DNA of 48,865 nt from a gamma proteobacterium HTCC2207 (GTDB lineage: Bacteria; Pseudomonadota; Gammaproteobacteria; Pseudomonadales; Porticoccaceae), in the NCBI GenBank assembly GCA_905181925.1, contig CAJIZU010000028.1, positions 1-48,865 of the forward strand, read 5' to 3'. Every line of letters begins with the position of its first letter. Positions within the stretch are counted from its first letter, which is position 1. The notes below the pieces were generated by a model that saw nothing but the letters and a program-made list of their open reading frames with translations, did not search any database and had not been told where the DNA came from. A program made the translations under genes and the position numbers. This document shows, in pieces, positions 18,140 to 27,874 of this stretch.

Positions 18140-19354
18140 GTGTCATCAGTTAAAAAAGTTGTTTTGGCCTATTCAGGCGGTTTAGATACTTCGGTCATTG
18201 TGAAATGGCTACAAGAAGAATATAACTGTGAAGTTGTTACTTTTACAGCTGATATTGGGCAGGGCGAAGAGGTTGAGCCAGCGCGTGCAAAAGCTGAGGC
18301 TCTAGGTGTTAAAGAAATTTATATTGATGATCTGCGTGAGGAATATGCTCGGGATTTTGTATTCCCAATGTTTCGTGCCAATACCATTTACGAAGGTGAG
18401 TACTTGTTGGGAACCTCTATTGCGCGTCCACTCATCGCCAAGCGGCTCATTGAAATTGCCAACGAGACGGGTGCCGAAGCTATATCACATGGTGCCACCG
18501 GTAAAGGTAATGATCAGGTGCGCTTTGAATTAGGCGCTTATGCACTAAAGCCTGGGATAACGGTCATTGCGCCCTGGCGAGAATGGGATCTTAATTCACG
18601 TGATAAATTGATGGAATATTGTGAGGTTCATAATATCCCGGTAGAAATGAAGCGTGGTAAAAAGTCGCCCTTTTCTATGGATGCCAACTTACTGCACATC
18701 TCATATGAGGGTGGTAATCTCGAGGATCCTTGGTCTGAGGCCGAAGATGATATGTGGCGTTGGACTGTCTCGCCAGAGCAAGCGCCCGATGAACCTACTT
18801 ATATGACGATTAGTTACGAGAAGGGCGATATCGTTGCCATTGACGGTACTCCCATGTCCCCAGCAACAGTTATCGAGCATTTGAATACTGTTGCCGGCGC
18901 CAATGGCATAGGGCGTTTGGACATTGTCGAAAATCGCTATGTAGGCATGAAATCTCGTGGATGTTATGAAACCCCGGCGGGTACCGTCATGATGAAGGCC
19001 CACCGCGCTATTGAATCACTGACATTGGATCGTGAGGTGGCCCATCTCAAAGATGAGTTAATGCCACGTTACGCCAAGCTTATTTATAACGGTTATTGGT
19101 GGGCGCCAGAACGAGTAATGTTGCAAACGGCAATTGATCAAAGTCAGGACGTTGTTAATGGCGATGTCCGTATTAAACTCTATAAAGGCGGTGTTAGCGT
19201 CGTCGGTAGACAGTCTAATGACAGCCTGTTTGATGCCAATATAGCGACCTTTGATGACGATGGAGGGGCATACAATCAAGCGGATGCAGAAGGCTTCATT
19301 AAACTTAATGCTCTGCGTATGCGTATTGCTGCTAATGCGGGACGAAAATTTTAA
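18140..19354 (+). CDS. argG: Argininosuccinate synthase
   Basis: The 404-residue product is ArgG, which joins citrulline and aspartate using ATP in arginine biosynthesis. The PP-loop [10 protein letters not shown] is at residues 9-18. Further family segments are [30 protein letters not shown] and [14 protein letters not shown]. The GTG start is fixed by a GAGGT ribosome-binding site six bases upstream. Length matches the class I bacterial enzyme. No argH is in the window. Confidence 0.97.
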   Translation: MSSVKKVVLAYSGGLDTSVIVKWLQEEYNCEVVTFTADIGQGEEVEPARAKAEALGVKEIYIDDLREEYARDFVFPMFRANTIYEGEYLLGTSIARPLIAKRLIEIANETGAEAISHGATGKGNDQVRFELGAYALKPGITVIAPWREWDLNSRDKLMEYCEVHNIPVEMKRGKKSPFSMDANLLHISYEGGNLEDPWSEAEDDMWRWTVSPEQAPDEPTYMTISYEKGDIVAIDGTPMSPATVIEHLNTVAGANGIGRLDIVENRYVGMKSRGCYETPAGTVMMKAHRAIESLTLDREVAHLKDELMPRYAKLIYNGYWWAPERVMLQTAIDQSQDVVNGDVRIKLYKGGVSVVGRQSNDSLFDANIATFDDDGGAYNQADAEGFIKLNALRMRIAANAGRKF

Positions 19355-19444
19355 GTTGGATGGCTACATTACCCGTAGCGTGTTAAATGATATGGAATAA
19401 ATTCTGGCGCAAAAATAGGATTAAATTTAGTTAAGGATTGATCA

Positions 19445-20395
19445 ATGCCCATTAGTATTGCTGACGTTATAGATGCCCACGAGCGTATCAAGCCGCATAT
19501 CCATTGCACACCAATGCTACAGAGCTCGCAACTCAACAAATTACTGGGCTGTGAGCTAGTTTTTAAAGCCGACAATATGCAAAAAGTGGGGGCTTTTAAG
19601 GCTCGCGGAGCGTGCAATGCGGTTTTTTCCATGGATCAGGATAGCCTTAGTCGAGGCGTAGTGACACATTCCTCTGGTAACCATGGTGCTGCCCTGGCAT
19701 GGGCTGCAGCTATGCGTAAAACACCCTGTACTGTAGTGATGCCTGACAATGCCCCACAAGCTAAAAAAGATGCTGTTATTAGTTATGGAGCCACTGTAGT
19801 TTTTTGTGAACCGACGATGACTGCTCGCGAAGCGACAGTCGCTACTCTTATGGAGAAGGACGGTGCTAGTCTTGTTCATCCCTATGACGATGATCTAATT
19901 ATTGCAGGTCAAGGGACCGCAGCACTGGAAACTATTACACAACTTGAACAGCCTATCGACATTCTCATGGCGCCTGTTGGGGGCGGTGGTTTACTGGGTG
20001 GTTCTGCACTGGTTATCAAGCAATCACTTGGCTTTGAATCGACACAGGTCATCGGTGCTGAACCGGAGATGGCTAATGATGCTTGGCAGGGCTTTAACTC
20101 GGGTGTCAGGGTAGCTAAGTTTGTCCCTAATACCATTGCAGATGGATTGCGCGGTACCGTCGGTATCCGTAATTTTGAGATCATAACCGAGCATGTTGAT
20201 AATATTTTATTAACCTCTGAAGCACGTATCGTAGAGGCGATGAAACTTATTTGGACCAGGCTAAAAATTATTGTTGAGCCATCAGCAGCAGTTCCAGTAG
20301 CTGCAATAATGGACCAACCTGATCAATTTCAAGGGCGGCGAATTGCGATCATACTCAGTGGCGGCAATTTAGATTTAGACCATCTGCCCTGGTGA
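19445..20395 (+). CDS. PLP-dependent serine/threonine dehydratase or racemase-like enzyme
   Basis: This 316-residue protein is a fold-type II PLP enzyme. The Schiff-base lysine is K52 in KVGAFKARGA, the substrate loop is SSGNHGAALAWAA and the phosphate-binding loop is APVGGGGLLGG. There is no C-terminal ACT-like regulatory domain, so it belongs with short catabolic threonine/serine dehydratases, eukaryote-like serine racemases and 3-hydroxyaspartate dehydratases; sequence alone does not separate them. SGGNLDLDHLPW is the family ending. It is followed after 25 bases by the PhzF gene on the same strand. Confidence 0.85.
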   Translation: MPISIADVIDAHERIKPHIHCTPMLQSSQLNKLLGCELVFKADNMQKVGAFKARGACNAVFSMDQDSLSRGVVTHSSGNHGAALAWAAAMRKTPCTVVMPDNAPQAKKDAVISYGATVVFCEPTMTAREATVATLMEKDGASLVHPYDDDLIIAGQGTAALETITQLEQPIDILMAPVGGGGLLGGSALVIKQSLGFESTQVIGAEPEMANDAWQGFNSGVRVAKFVPNTIADGLRGTVGIRNFEIITEHVDNILLTSEARIVEAMKLIWTRLKIIVEPSAAVPVAAIMDQPDQFQGRRIAIILSGGNLDLDHLPW

Positions 20396-20420
20396 TTGCT
20401 GGCTGTAACTAGAGGTCTAG

Positions 20421-21317
20421 ATGAATTACCGATACTTTATATGCGATGTTTTTACCGATCAACGTTTCAGTGGTAACCCACTAGCGGTTGTTCCCGAGGC
20501 CGAGGGACTTAGTGAGCGACTGATGCAACAGATCGCTCGGGAATTTAATTTTTCAGAGACGACCTTTGTTTTTCCTCCAGAACACGGTCAAACGAGAAAA
20601 GTCCGTATATTTACTCCAGTCCGCGAAATCCCCTTTGCGGGTCACCCTAATATTGGAACAGCTTTTGTACTGGCTCACGATGGTGCCCTAGGTAACATTG
20701 ATAGTGGACTGGAGGTCGTCTTTGAAGAGGCGGCAGGGTTTGTTCCGATTAGTATTAATAAACGTGATGACGGACTGATTAGTTGCGAACTCAATGCACC
20801 AGAACCACTGTGGTTAGGTAAAACTGTGTCTAAGACGGTTATTGCTAACATTCTGAATCTAGATGCGGGTGATATTCTTTGTGACACTCATGAGCCTCAA
20901 GAGGCTTCTGTGGGCTTAGCCTTTTTGTTCGTCGAAATTGCCTCACACGAGGCGATGAAAAAAGCGAAGATTAATCTAGAGGCGCTGAGTGTTTTGTCAG
21001 ATCAAGGCGTGGTTCCCCATATTCATCTGTACTTTCAAAGTCATGATGAATTTGACGTCAGAGTCAGAATGTTTGCGCCTCTTGATGGTGTTTTGGAAGA
21101 TCCCGCAACGGGAAGTGCTAACTGCGCGTTGGTAGCCTTACTCAGTCACTTTAATCCGGCTACTGAGGGTGACTTCAATTGGCGTATATCACAGGGTGCT
21201 GAGATAGGGCGGCCAAGTGTGTTAAACGGTCGAACCGAAAAGCGCGAGGGTGGCATTACCGGCGTTTGGATCGCCGGAAACACCGTTTTGGTCAGCGAAG
21301 GTATTCTTCAACTTTAG
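20421..21317 (+). CDS. PhzF family isomerase/epimerase-like protein
   Basis: The 298-residue product has the two-lobed diaminopimelate-epimerase-like fold of the PhzF family. The N-terminal signature [16 protein letters not shown], the catalytic glutamate region [20 protein letters not shown] and the C-terminal [11 protein letters not shown] are all present. PhzF proper isomerises an intermediate of phenazine synthesis, but most members are of unknown role and no other phenazine gene is nearby. It probably shares a transcript with the preceding dehydratase/racemase, so amino-acid substrates are plausible. Confidence 0.9.
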   Translation: MNYRYFICDVFTDQRFSGNPLAVVPEAEGLSERLMQQIAREFNFSETTFVFPPEHGQTRKVRIFTPVREIPFAGHPNIGTAFVLAHDGALGNIDSGLEVVFEEAAGFVPISINKRDDGLISCELNAPEPLWLGKTVSKTVIANILNLDAGDILCDTHEPQEASVGLAFLFVEIASHEAMKKAKINLEALSVLSDQGVVPHIHLYFQSHDEFDVRVRMFAPLDGVLEDPATGSANCALVALLSHFNPATEGDFNWRISQGAEIGRPSVLNGRTEKREGGITGVWIAGNTVLVSEGILQL

Positions 21318-21452
21318 GCATCACAGATCGGTTGAAGTTTGTGCGATTGAGCCTTAATATGATGTCCCGGTAACGACAGCTGTCCGAACAGCGTGAAGGA
21401 CGATTACCCATCAATACAACATTATTCGCCAAAACAATAATAAGGAAAAATT

Positions 21453-21833
21453 ATGTTTAGTCACGTTATGCTCGGTGCCAATGACATCGATGAAGCTAAA
21501 GTATTTTACGACGCCACCTTGGGTGCCATTGGCCACAAACCAGGAATGATTGATCCCAAAGGTCGTTGTTTATATATCGCTGATGGTAGCATTCTCCTTT
21601 TGAGCAAACCCATCGATGGCGAGTCTGCCAGCCACGGTAATGGTAGCACTATGGGATTTGCAGTAGATAGCCCAGAAGCGGCAGATGCGTGGCATGCAGC
21701 GGGGATCGCTAATGGCGGAACGGCTTGTGAAGATGCTCCTGGTGTCCGTGATGGGGGTCCAATGAGTATGTATCTAGCTTATCTGCGTGATCCTTCAGGG
21801 AATAAAATTTGCGCCATGTACCGAATGCCGTAA
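21453..21833 (+). CDS. VOC (glyoxalase-fold) protein, atypical metal site
   Basis: The 126-residue product is a single-module vicinal-oxygen-chelate protein, starting MFSHVMLGANDIDEAKVFYD and ending LRDPSGNKICAMYR. Of the usual histidine/histidine/glutamate metal ligands, only H4 is in place: M67 stands at the second site and C120 at the glutamate site. This matches a common subgroup of VOC proteins of unknown function that share the GNK-(I/L)CA ending. AAGGAAAA precedes the ATG. It is separated by about 100 bases from a second, unrelated VOC gene. Confidence 0.85.
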   Translation: MFSHVMLGANDIDEAKVFYDATLGAIGHKPGMIDPKGRCLYIADGSILLLSKPIDGESASHGNGSTMGFAVDSPEAADAWHAAGIANGGTACEDAPGVRDGGPMSMYLAYLRDPSGNKICAMYRMP

Positions 21834-21936
21834 CGTTATAAAAAAGTAATATGTAAGAATGTACTCTCGATCACTATAGGTAATCTATGGTGTCGAGGGT
21901 GCTACACTAACTCTTTTATTAACCTGCTTATTTACC

Positions 21937-22383
21937 ATGTCAAAATCAGCACAACCTCTTTTCCATTTAGCGTTTCCGGTCACTGACTTAGAGCAAGCGC
22001 GCAGTTTTTATGGCGACTTGTTGGGTTGCTCAACGGGTCGCGAATCCGATCGCTGGATTGACTTTAACTTTTTTGGTCATCAGCTCGTGGCACATTTAGT
22101 ATCACCCGAAGATCATCCAGCGGCGGCAACCAATGCCGTAGACGGCCACGCTGTGCCGGTCTCTCATTTTGGAGTGATCTTGGATTGGGATGTCTATGAA
22201 ACATTTGTAGCACGATTACAGGCTACAAAAGTCGAGTTTGTTATAGAGCCTTATCTGCGCTTTGAAGGTCGCAGGGGGGAGCAGGCTACATTATTTCTGC
22301 ATGACCCCAGCAATAACTATTTAGAGTTTAAAGCCTTCCGTGACATAGACATGTTGTTCGACAAGGATATCGATAGCTACTAG
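21937..22383 (+). CDS. VOC family protein with intact metal ligands
   Basis: This 148-residue VOC protein keeps the classical ligand set: H10 (LFHLAFPV), H77 (VSHFGVIL) and E130 (YLEFKAF). It therefore probably binds a divalent metal. The segment [20 protein letters not shown] recalls dioxygenase-like and glyoxalase-like members, many annotated as extradiol-dioxygenase family proteins without proven activity. It converges with rsxE, with ten bases between stops, where a 14-base palindrome (ATTAGTTAACTAAT) lies. No ribosome-binding site is obvious. Confidence 0.85.
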   Translation: MSKSAQPLFHLAFPVTDLEQARSFYGDLLGCSTGRESDRWIDFNFFGHQLVAHLVSPEDHPAAATNAVDGHAVPVSHFGVILDWDVYETFVARLQATKVEFVIEPYLRFEGRRGEQATLFLHDPSNNYLEFKAFRDIDMLFDKDIDSY

Positions 22384-22393
22384 ATAGTATTAG

Positions 22394-23107
22394 TTAACTA
22401 ATGTGCCCCGTTGTACGCACTCTTTTTGCCCCTTTGATTACTTTTTCGCGCTCAGCATCTGCTCGGTTTTTAGCGATATTGTCGAACATGTTTTTTAACG
22501 CAATGAGTAAGCCTGTGACTAAAAATGCGCCGGGTGGCAAAACAAACACCAAAAAACTGTAGTTCTCACCAAATGGCTGGATAAGCCAGTTGGTTGCGAT
22601 GGTACCGAACAACAGATTCATGTCGACGAATAAGGTGCCTTGCCCAAGTAACTCTCGGGTGGCCCCTAAAACAACCAGCACAAGCAAAAACCCAAAGCCC
22701 ATCATCAAACCATCTAGGGCCGCTAAGCCGACTGGATTTTTACTAGCAAAAGCTTCGGCGCGGCCCAGAATGGCACAATTGGTGACGATCAAGGGAACGA
22801 AAATACCGAGTATCTGATACAGCTCATAGGTATAGGCTTTCATCAGCATTTCAGTACAGGTAACGAATGACGCAATAATCATAACGAATACTGGTAGCCG
22901 CACGGCATCACCAACATGGTTACGAATAAGAGAGACGATGGTATTGGAACCCACGAGCACTAGTAGTGTTGCCAGGCCTAATCCAAGGGCGTTGGCGACC
23001 GTAGAGGTGACTGCCAGCAGTGGGCAAAGTCCAAGTAGCTGCACCAGTGCGGGGTTGTTGCGCCATACACCGTTAGCGGTGATCTCTTTAACAGTTGATT
23101 GAGTCAT
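22394..23107 (-). CDS. rsxE: Rnf/Rsx electron transport complex subunit E
   Basis: The 237-residue integral membrane subunit RsxE (RnfE) has about six hydrophobic segments and belongs to the NqrD/RnfE family, which is homologous to RsxA in inverted topology. Recognisable stretches are [19 protein letters not shown] and [18 protein letters not shown]; the conserved cysteine in [10 protein letters not shown] takes part in membrane iron-sulfur binding in known Rnf/Nqr structures. It overlaps rsxG by four bases and ends the operon. The nth gene that often follows is absent. Confidence 0.96.
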   Translation of the reverse strand: MTQSTVKEITANGVWRNNPALVQLLGLCPLLAVTSTVANALGLGLATLLVLVGSNTIVSLIRNHVGDAVRLPVFVMIIASFVTCTEMLMKAYTYELYQILGIFVPLIVTNCAILGRAEAFASKNPVGLAALDGLMMGFGFLLVLVVLGATRELLGQGTLFVDMNLLFGTIATNWLIQPFGENYSFLVFVLPPGAFLVTGLLIALKNMFDNIAKNRADAEREKVIKGAKRVRTTGHIS

Positions 23108-23754
23108 TTTAAACTCTGTATTTCAGAAGATTGATCTAACGCTAACAGTCTCGACTTGTCTTGTTCAAAGTATTTAAGTGTGTTGACCAGCTGATTGATG
23201 ACGGCTCTGGGTGTAATCGTTGCACCAGTGAACTGATCAAACGCGCCGCCATTTTTTTTAACCGCCCAAGCAGATGTCGGGGTATTTTTAAGAGAATGGC
23301 CATTAAAGTCCAGAATCCAATTACTCTTACGTAACTCAATTTTATCACCTAAACCTGGGGTTTCACGATGGTCAACGACCCTCACCCCAGCGATGCTTCC
23401 ATCAACATTCACACCGACAATCATTGCAATATTACCGCTATATCCATCAGGGCTAACGGTAGGGATAATCGCCGCTATGGGGGTATTGTTGCTGCGAGCG
23501 ATATAGATATCACCACCCTCATCGAGACCAAGTAGTGACCAGAATTGCTCGGGAATGGGTCTAGTGTCGAGTAAAAGATCATTGTCGTGCCGATTTGGAG
23601 GCACTATTTCAAGCAGAGCCTTTTGAGCGGCGACTCTTTCAGCATGGGCAATGCGGTCAGCGGTGAGGTTATTGATCGATGACAGTAATAATGCGGTTAT
23701 TAAGGCAAATAATGCTAGTGCAACAGCATTTTGACGGACCGACTGTAAGATCAT
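23104..23754 (-). CDS. rsxG: Rnf/Rsx electron transport complex subunit G (FMN-binding)
   Basis: This 216-residue subunit has one N-terminal membrane helix (about 9-28) and a periplasmic FMN-binding domain. The covalent FMN attachment motif appears as [10 protein letters not shown] near residue 180, with the threonine that carries the flavin by phosphoester bond. [10 protein letters not shown] is another family hallmark. It overlaps rsxD and rsxE by four bases each, showing tight translational coupling in the rsx operon. Confidence 0.96.
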   Translation of the reverse strand: MILQSVRQNAVALALFALITALLLSSINNLTADRIAHAERVAAQKALLEIVPPNRHDNDLLLDTRPIPEQFWSLLGLDEGGDIYIARSNNTPIAAIIPTVSPDGYSGNIAMIVGVNVDGSIAGVRVVDHRETPGLGDKIELRKSNWILDFNGHSLKNTPTSAWAVKKNGGAFDQFTGATITPRAVINQLVNTLKYFEQDKSRLLALDQSSEIQSLK

Positions 23755-24818
23755 TCGCTCTTCTCCTTTGCTGTAGCGCGTCGGCTTTTATCATGGCCAT
23801 AGGTTCTGGGTACGGTGTAATTATCAATAAAGGGTGCAGCAAAATTACCCAGTAGCACTGCAAATGCAACAGCATCGGGATAGCTTCCCCAGGCCCGAAT
23901 AACATAAACAAGCAGGCCGATTAAAGCGCCATAGATCAGACGACCACGGTTGCTAACGGTGGAGGAAACTGGATCAGTGACGATAAAAAAGGCGCCTAGC
24001 ATAGAGGCACCACTAAACAGATGCATAATGGGCGATCCTGGACTGTTTGAACTACCACCATCCCAGAATAGCATTGACATTAACGCCAACGTCCCGAGCA
24101 TTGCCATGGGGCCATGCCAGGTAAAAACACGTGCTTTTAGCAAGGCTAGACCACCGATTAAAAACGCCACATTAGCCCATTCCCAGCCAACTCCAGCAAA
24201 GCTGGCGCGGCTAAATAGCGTATTATTCTGATAGATTTGCTCAACCAGTAACCCATCATTATGCTTGAATAGGTCCAGTGGTGTGGCTCCCGTTACGCCG
24301 TCCACTGGGCTATTGTCAGTGAACACAATAGCCAATGACTCCAATAGTCCTGGATGGCTAATGTCGGCGGCAAGTAAAGAGATGGGCGTAACCCAAGTTG
24401 TCATCTCTATGGGGAACGAAATTAAGGCGACAACATAGCCGACCATTGCCGGATTAAAAGGGTTAGACCCTAGTCCACCGTATAGCTGCTTTGCGATGAC
24501 AATTGAAAAGACGGTCGCTACAACGACTAGCCACCATGGTGCTAGAGGTGGCAATGCAAGCGCTAAAAGCACTGCGGTGACCACTGCGCTGTAATCACGC
24601 AGATAAAAGTCGATCGGTCGGTTGCGCAGTTTAAGAACTAACGCCTCAGCAGAAATGGCTGAAAGAGTCGCTATTAATAGATTAATTAATAGACCCCACC
24701 CAAATTGATACGTTAGTACTAAGAAGCCCGGTAAGGTCGCTAAAACAACCAACTGCATAATCTCACCCGTTTTTTGACGAGCATGACCATGAGGTGAGCT
24801 TACTTGCTTAAAGACCAT
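23751..24818 (-). CDS. rsxD: Rnf/Rsx electron transport complex subunit D
   Basis: The 355-residue RsxD belongs to the NqrB/RnfD family, with about nine membrane segments. A covalent FMN site is seen in DGVTGATPLDLFK (about residue 180). The landmarks GGLGSNPFNPAMVGY and FFIVTDPVSS are in place. In Rnf complexes the subunit forms part of the ion-translocating core. It overlaps rsxC by one base and rsxG by four. Confidence 0.96.
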   Translation of the reverse strand: MVFKQVSSPHGHARQKTGEIMQLVVLATLPGFLVLTYQFGWGLLINLLIATLSAISAEALVLKLRNRPIDFYLRDYSAVVTAVLLALALPPLAPWWLVVVATVFSIVIAKQLYGGLGSNPFNPAMVGYVVALISFPIEMTTWVTPISLLAADISHPGLLESLAIVFTDNSPVDGVTGATPLDLFKHNDGLLVEQIYQNNTLFSRASFAGVGWEWANVAFLIGGLALLKARVFTWHGPMAMLGTLALMSMLFWDGGSSNSPGSPIMHLFSGASMLGAFFIVTDPVSSTVSNRGRLIYGALIGLLVYVIRAWGSYPDAVAFAVLLGNFAAPFIDNYTVPRTYGHDKSRRATAKEKSE

Positions 24819-26551
24819 CAGTGACTTACCTCGGTCAGACGCTGTGTAGTTTGCTCAACTTTGCGCCGCGCAGCTTCAACGCTGGCCAATTGCTGCGCTT
24901 GTTGATGTGCACTCCCTTTGTTGGTAACTTGAACCAGCCGCTGTTGAGCTTCTTCCAAGCGCATTTGTGCCGCCAGCAATGTGCGTTGCAATTTAGCTTT
25001 TTGTTGCTCCGGTGATGCCTGTTTGGTAATTCCGCGTAGTTGCGCGGCTTTTATGATATCGGCAGCGGATGACCCAGTTGATTGTGTTGTAGATGGGGAC
25101 ATTTTTTTAGCTTGCTCAGTATTTAGTCGGCGGGCTTCGCGTTTAGATTCTCGAGCAATATCTGCTTTTTCGAGCCTGACTTGCCTAAATTCAAAGCGTT
25201 CACGAGAGATCGCGGCAGTTGCCTTGGTAGCAAGAGCATTAGTGATATCACCTTTACTGCTCCGGTAATACTGTACTAATGGGATGTTGCTAGGGCAGAC
25301 ATAGGAGCAGGCACCGCACTCGATACAATCAAAAAGGTTATGAGATTGTAGGCGCTCATGATCCTTCGCTCGGGAGTACCAATAGAGTTGTTGAGGCAGT
25401 AATGATGCTGGACAGGCCTCCGAGCAAAGGCCGCAGCGAATGCATGGTTGTGGAGGTTCGTCATCAGGTATTTCCGTATGACTTGGTGCCAGAATACACG
25501 TGCTAGTCTTGATCAGGGGTACTTCGCTAGAAGCTAGGCTGAAACCCATCATTGGGCCACCCATGATGAGCCTGCTACACAGAGCTTGGTCAAAATTGTT
25601 ATGTTGAAGGAGGTGGCTTACCGGCGTACCGATTAAAATCTCATAATTGCGATTAACACCGCAAGCCTCACCGGCGAGGGTAGTGATTCGTGAGATAAGT
25701 GGCTCACCATCGATCACCGCACGCTTGATGGCAAACGCAGTGCCGCTGTTTAGGCAGACCATGCCAAGGTCAGCCGGTAATTGCCCACTGGGGACCTCTT
25801 TACCGGTGAGAATATAGATCAGTTGTTTTTCGCCGCCAGAGGGGTACTTGGTCGGAAAATACACCACCTCAATACCAGTGCCTTGGCAGTGCTGATTAAG
25901 CGCGGCAATAGCTTCGGGTTTATTATTTTCAATACCAATTAAAATCGTCTTTGGCTTACCCAGTAGATGACTAACGATGTCGATACCTTGAATAATCTGA
26001 TCAGCACGCTCGCAGATGAGTATATCGTCAGCGGTAATATAAGGTTCACATTCAGTTGCGTTAATAATCAATGTATCTATGGGCTTTTTTGTTCCGCTAT
26101 CGAGCTTGATTGCCGATGGAAAGCCAGCGCCGCCGAGGCCTGCAATGCCTGCATCGGCGATTAGGTCGCGGAGTTGCATAGCACTTGCCTGCTGATAGTT
26201 TGGATAGCTTACACGCTCTATCCAGCGATCTTCACCGTCACAGGTAATCTCTATGCAGGCCGCCGACATCCCCGATGGATGAGCTACGGACCGCTCTTCA
26301 ATAGCCGTTATCCAGCCAGAGCTAGGCGCGTGAACGGCTGCACTAATGCCAGCGCTAGCAGAAGCCAGTTTTTGCCCTTTGAGAACTTTTTCACCCACTA
26401 CAACACAAGTTTTTGCCGCGGTACCGGCATGTTGTGTAAGCGGTAATATAAGCTTTTCAGGTAGAGGCAAGTGACCTATATTTTTGGTGAGCGATTGCTC
26501 TTTATTGTCTGGCGGATGAACGCCGCCGGGCGTATTCCATATCTGTCTCAT
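24818..26551 (-). CDS. rsxC: Rnf/Rsx electron transport complex subunit C
   Basis: The 577-residue RsxC is the soluble NADH/FMN-site subunit of Rnf. A glycine-rich nucleotide region ([17 protein letters not shown], about residue 140) precedes two [4Fe-4S] motifs, [12 protein letters not shown] (from about 369) and [12 protein letters not shown] (from about 408). The C-terminal 130 residues are rich in alanine, glutamine, lysine and glutamate and probably helical or coiled-coil. Enterobacterial RsxC is longer because that tail is extended by repeats; the shorter form is common elsewhere. It overlaps rsxB by four bases. Confidence 0.96.
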   Translation of the reverse strand: MRQIWNTPGGVHPPDNKEQSLTKNIGHLPLPEKLILPLTQHAGTAAKTCVVVGEKVLKGQKLASASAGISAAVHAPSSGWITAIEERSVAHPSGMSAACIEITCDGEDRWIERVSYPNYQQASAMQLRDLIADAGIAGLGGAGFPSAIKLDSGTKKPIDTLIINATECEPYITADDILICERADQIIQGIDIVSHLLGKPKTILIGIENNKPEAIAALNQHCQGTGIEVVYFPTKYPSGGEKQLIYILTGKEVPSGQLPADLGMVCLNSGTAFAIKRAVIDGEPLISRITTLAGEACGVNRNYEILIGTPVSHLLQHNNFDQALCSRLIMGGPMMGFSLASSEVPLIKTSTCILAPSHTEIPDDEPPQPCIRCGLCSEACPASLLPQQLYWYSRAKDHERLQSHNLFDCIECGACSYVCPSNIPLVQYYRSSKGDITNALATKATAAISRERFEFRQVRLEKADIARESKREARRLNTEQAKKMSPSTTQSTGSSAADIIKAAQLRGITKQASPEQQKAKLQRTLLAAQMRLEEAQQRLVQVTNKGSAHQQAQQLASVEAARRKVEQTTQRLTEVSH

Positions 26552-27156
26552 GCGGCGTCCTCATGCATTCCGGAGGCCGTTGTGGCGATTAAATCAGCAG
26601 AATGTTCAGGTGCAGACCATTGCCATTGATGAATGTTTTCTACAATCGGTAGCATGTCGATGCAATCTACAGGGCATGGTTCAACACAGAGGTCACAACC
26701 AGTGCACTCATCTGCAATGACTGTATGCATTAGCTTTGCGGCGCCTAATATGGCATCGACAGGACAGGCTTGAATGCACTTGGTACAGCCGATACATTCG
26801 TCTTCTCGAATGTAAGCAATGGTTCTGATTTCTTCTTCACCATGCTCCTCATCTAGACTCGGTGCTGAGATATCCAATAAATTGGCGATAGCATTAATCG
26901 TTGATTGGCCTCCGGGGGGACATTTGTTAATGGCATCTCCATCAGCGATAGATTGAGCATAGGGACGGCATCCTGGAAAGCCACATTGGCCACACTGTGT
27001 TTGAGGTAACAGCTCATCAAGTTGCTGAACAATAGGATCGCTGCCGACTTTGAATTTCTCTGCAGCGTAGCCTAGCAAACCGCCGAATAGAGTCCCCAGT
27101 CCAACTAGTGCTAGGAGGGCGGCGAGCATAGTATTGTCAGTCAGTAATGACATCAT
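26548..27156 (-). CDS. rsxB: Rnf/Rsx electron transport complex subunit B (ferredoxin)
   Basis: This 202-residue subunit has an N-terminal membrane anchor, a cluster-binding Fe-S domain ([10 protein letters not shown], with the fourth cysteine in NKCPPGG) and a two-cluster ferredoxin domain ([16 protein letters not shown] and [16 protein letters not shown]). It accepts or donates electrons from ferredoxin on the cytoplasmic side of the Rnf complex. It directly follows rsxA and overlaps rsxC by four bases. All cluster cysteines are intact. Confidence 0.97.
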   Translation of the reverse strand: MMSLLTDNTMLAALLALVGLGTLFGGLLGYAAEKFKVGSDPIVQQLDELLPQTQCGQCGFPGCRPYAQSIADGDAINKCPPGGQSTINAIANLLDISAPSLDEEHGEEEIRTIAYIREDECIGCTKCIQACPVDAILGAAKLMHTVIADECTGCDLCVEPCPVDCIDMLPIVENIHQWQWSAPEHSADLIATTASGMHEDAA

Positions 27157-27732
27157 TTAAACAAGCCCACTAAAACCCATGAACGCCAATGACATTAAGC
27201 CAGCGGTAATCATGGCAATCGCAGCCCCCTCAAAGGGTTGCGGAATATCAGCAGCGGCTAATCGCTCACGCATCGCTGAAAAGAAAATTAGTACAAGAGA
27301 AAAACCAGCGCCGGCACCAAAGCCATAAAGGGATGACTGCAAAAAGTTGAGATCTTTATTAGCATTTTGTAGTGCTACGCCCAAGACCGCGCAGTTGGTT
27401 GTTATTAGAGGTAGGAATACGCCCAACACGCGGTACAGAAGAGGACTGGTTTTTTCAATAAACATCTTAGTGAATTGCACGACCGCAGCAATCACCAAAA
27501 TAAAAGCGATGGTACGCAGATACATTAAGCCCAATGGCATCAATATCAACTCATTGACGATATAGCTGACCATTGCGGTAAGCGTCAGTACAAAGGTGGT
27601 TGCAGCCGACATACCAATGGCAGATTCAAGCTTTTTCGATACACCCATGAACGGGCACAGTCCAAGGAACTGCACTAGAACGTAGTTGTTGATCAGAATA
27701 GAGCTGACCAGAATGACGGCGAATTCTTGCAT
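27157..27732 (-). CDS. rsxA: Rnf/Rsx electron transport complex subunit A
   Basis: The 191-residue RsxA belongs to the NqrE/RnfA family, with six membrane segments. Conserved stretches are [18 protein letters not shown] and [15 protein letters not shown], each with a cysteine that binds the intramembrane iron-sulfur cluster in Rnf/Nqr. It is the first gene of rsxABCDGE. The Rnf complex couples electron transfer between NADH and ferredoxin to ion transport, and in Escherichia coli keeps SoxR reduced. The 142-base gap to metG upstream should hold the promoter, though I see no clear one. Confidence 0.97.
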   Translation of the reverse strand: MQEFAVILVSSILINNYVLVQFLGLCPFMGVSKKLESAIGMSAATTFVLTLTAMVSYIVNELILMPLGLMYLRTIAFILVIAAVVQFTKMFIEKTSPLLYRVLGVFLPLITTNCAVLGVALQNANKDLNFLQSSLYGFGAGAGFSLVLIFFSAMRERLAAADIPQPFEGAAIAMITAGLMSLAFMGFSGLV

Positions 27733-27874
27733 GCTCTTATTATAGTGCCTGTTGTCGATCTTTATTATTTTGGAATAGATCGATGCTATTCAACTTATAT
27801 CACTCGATAGCGAGCCTTTCGTTATTCATAGGTCGGCCAAAAGTACAAGTCACTCCTAGTAAGTTCATGGACTC

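Noticed and set aside
17916-18140. 74-residue ORF between the formyltransferase and argG
   Set aside because: Out-of-frame overlap with the formyltransferase 3' end; no ribosome-binding site and no family features.
21378-21387. Short palindrome GACAGCTGTC upstream of the first VOC gene
   Set aside because: Ten-base palindromes are expected by chance in a window of this size and nothing links it to a promoter.
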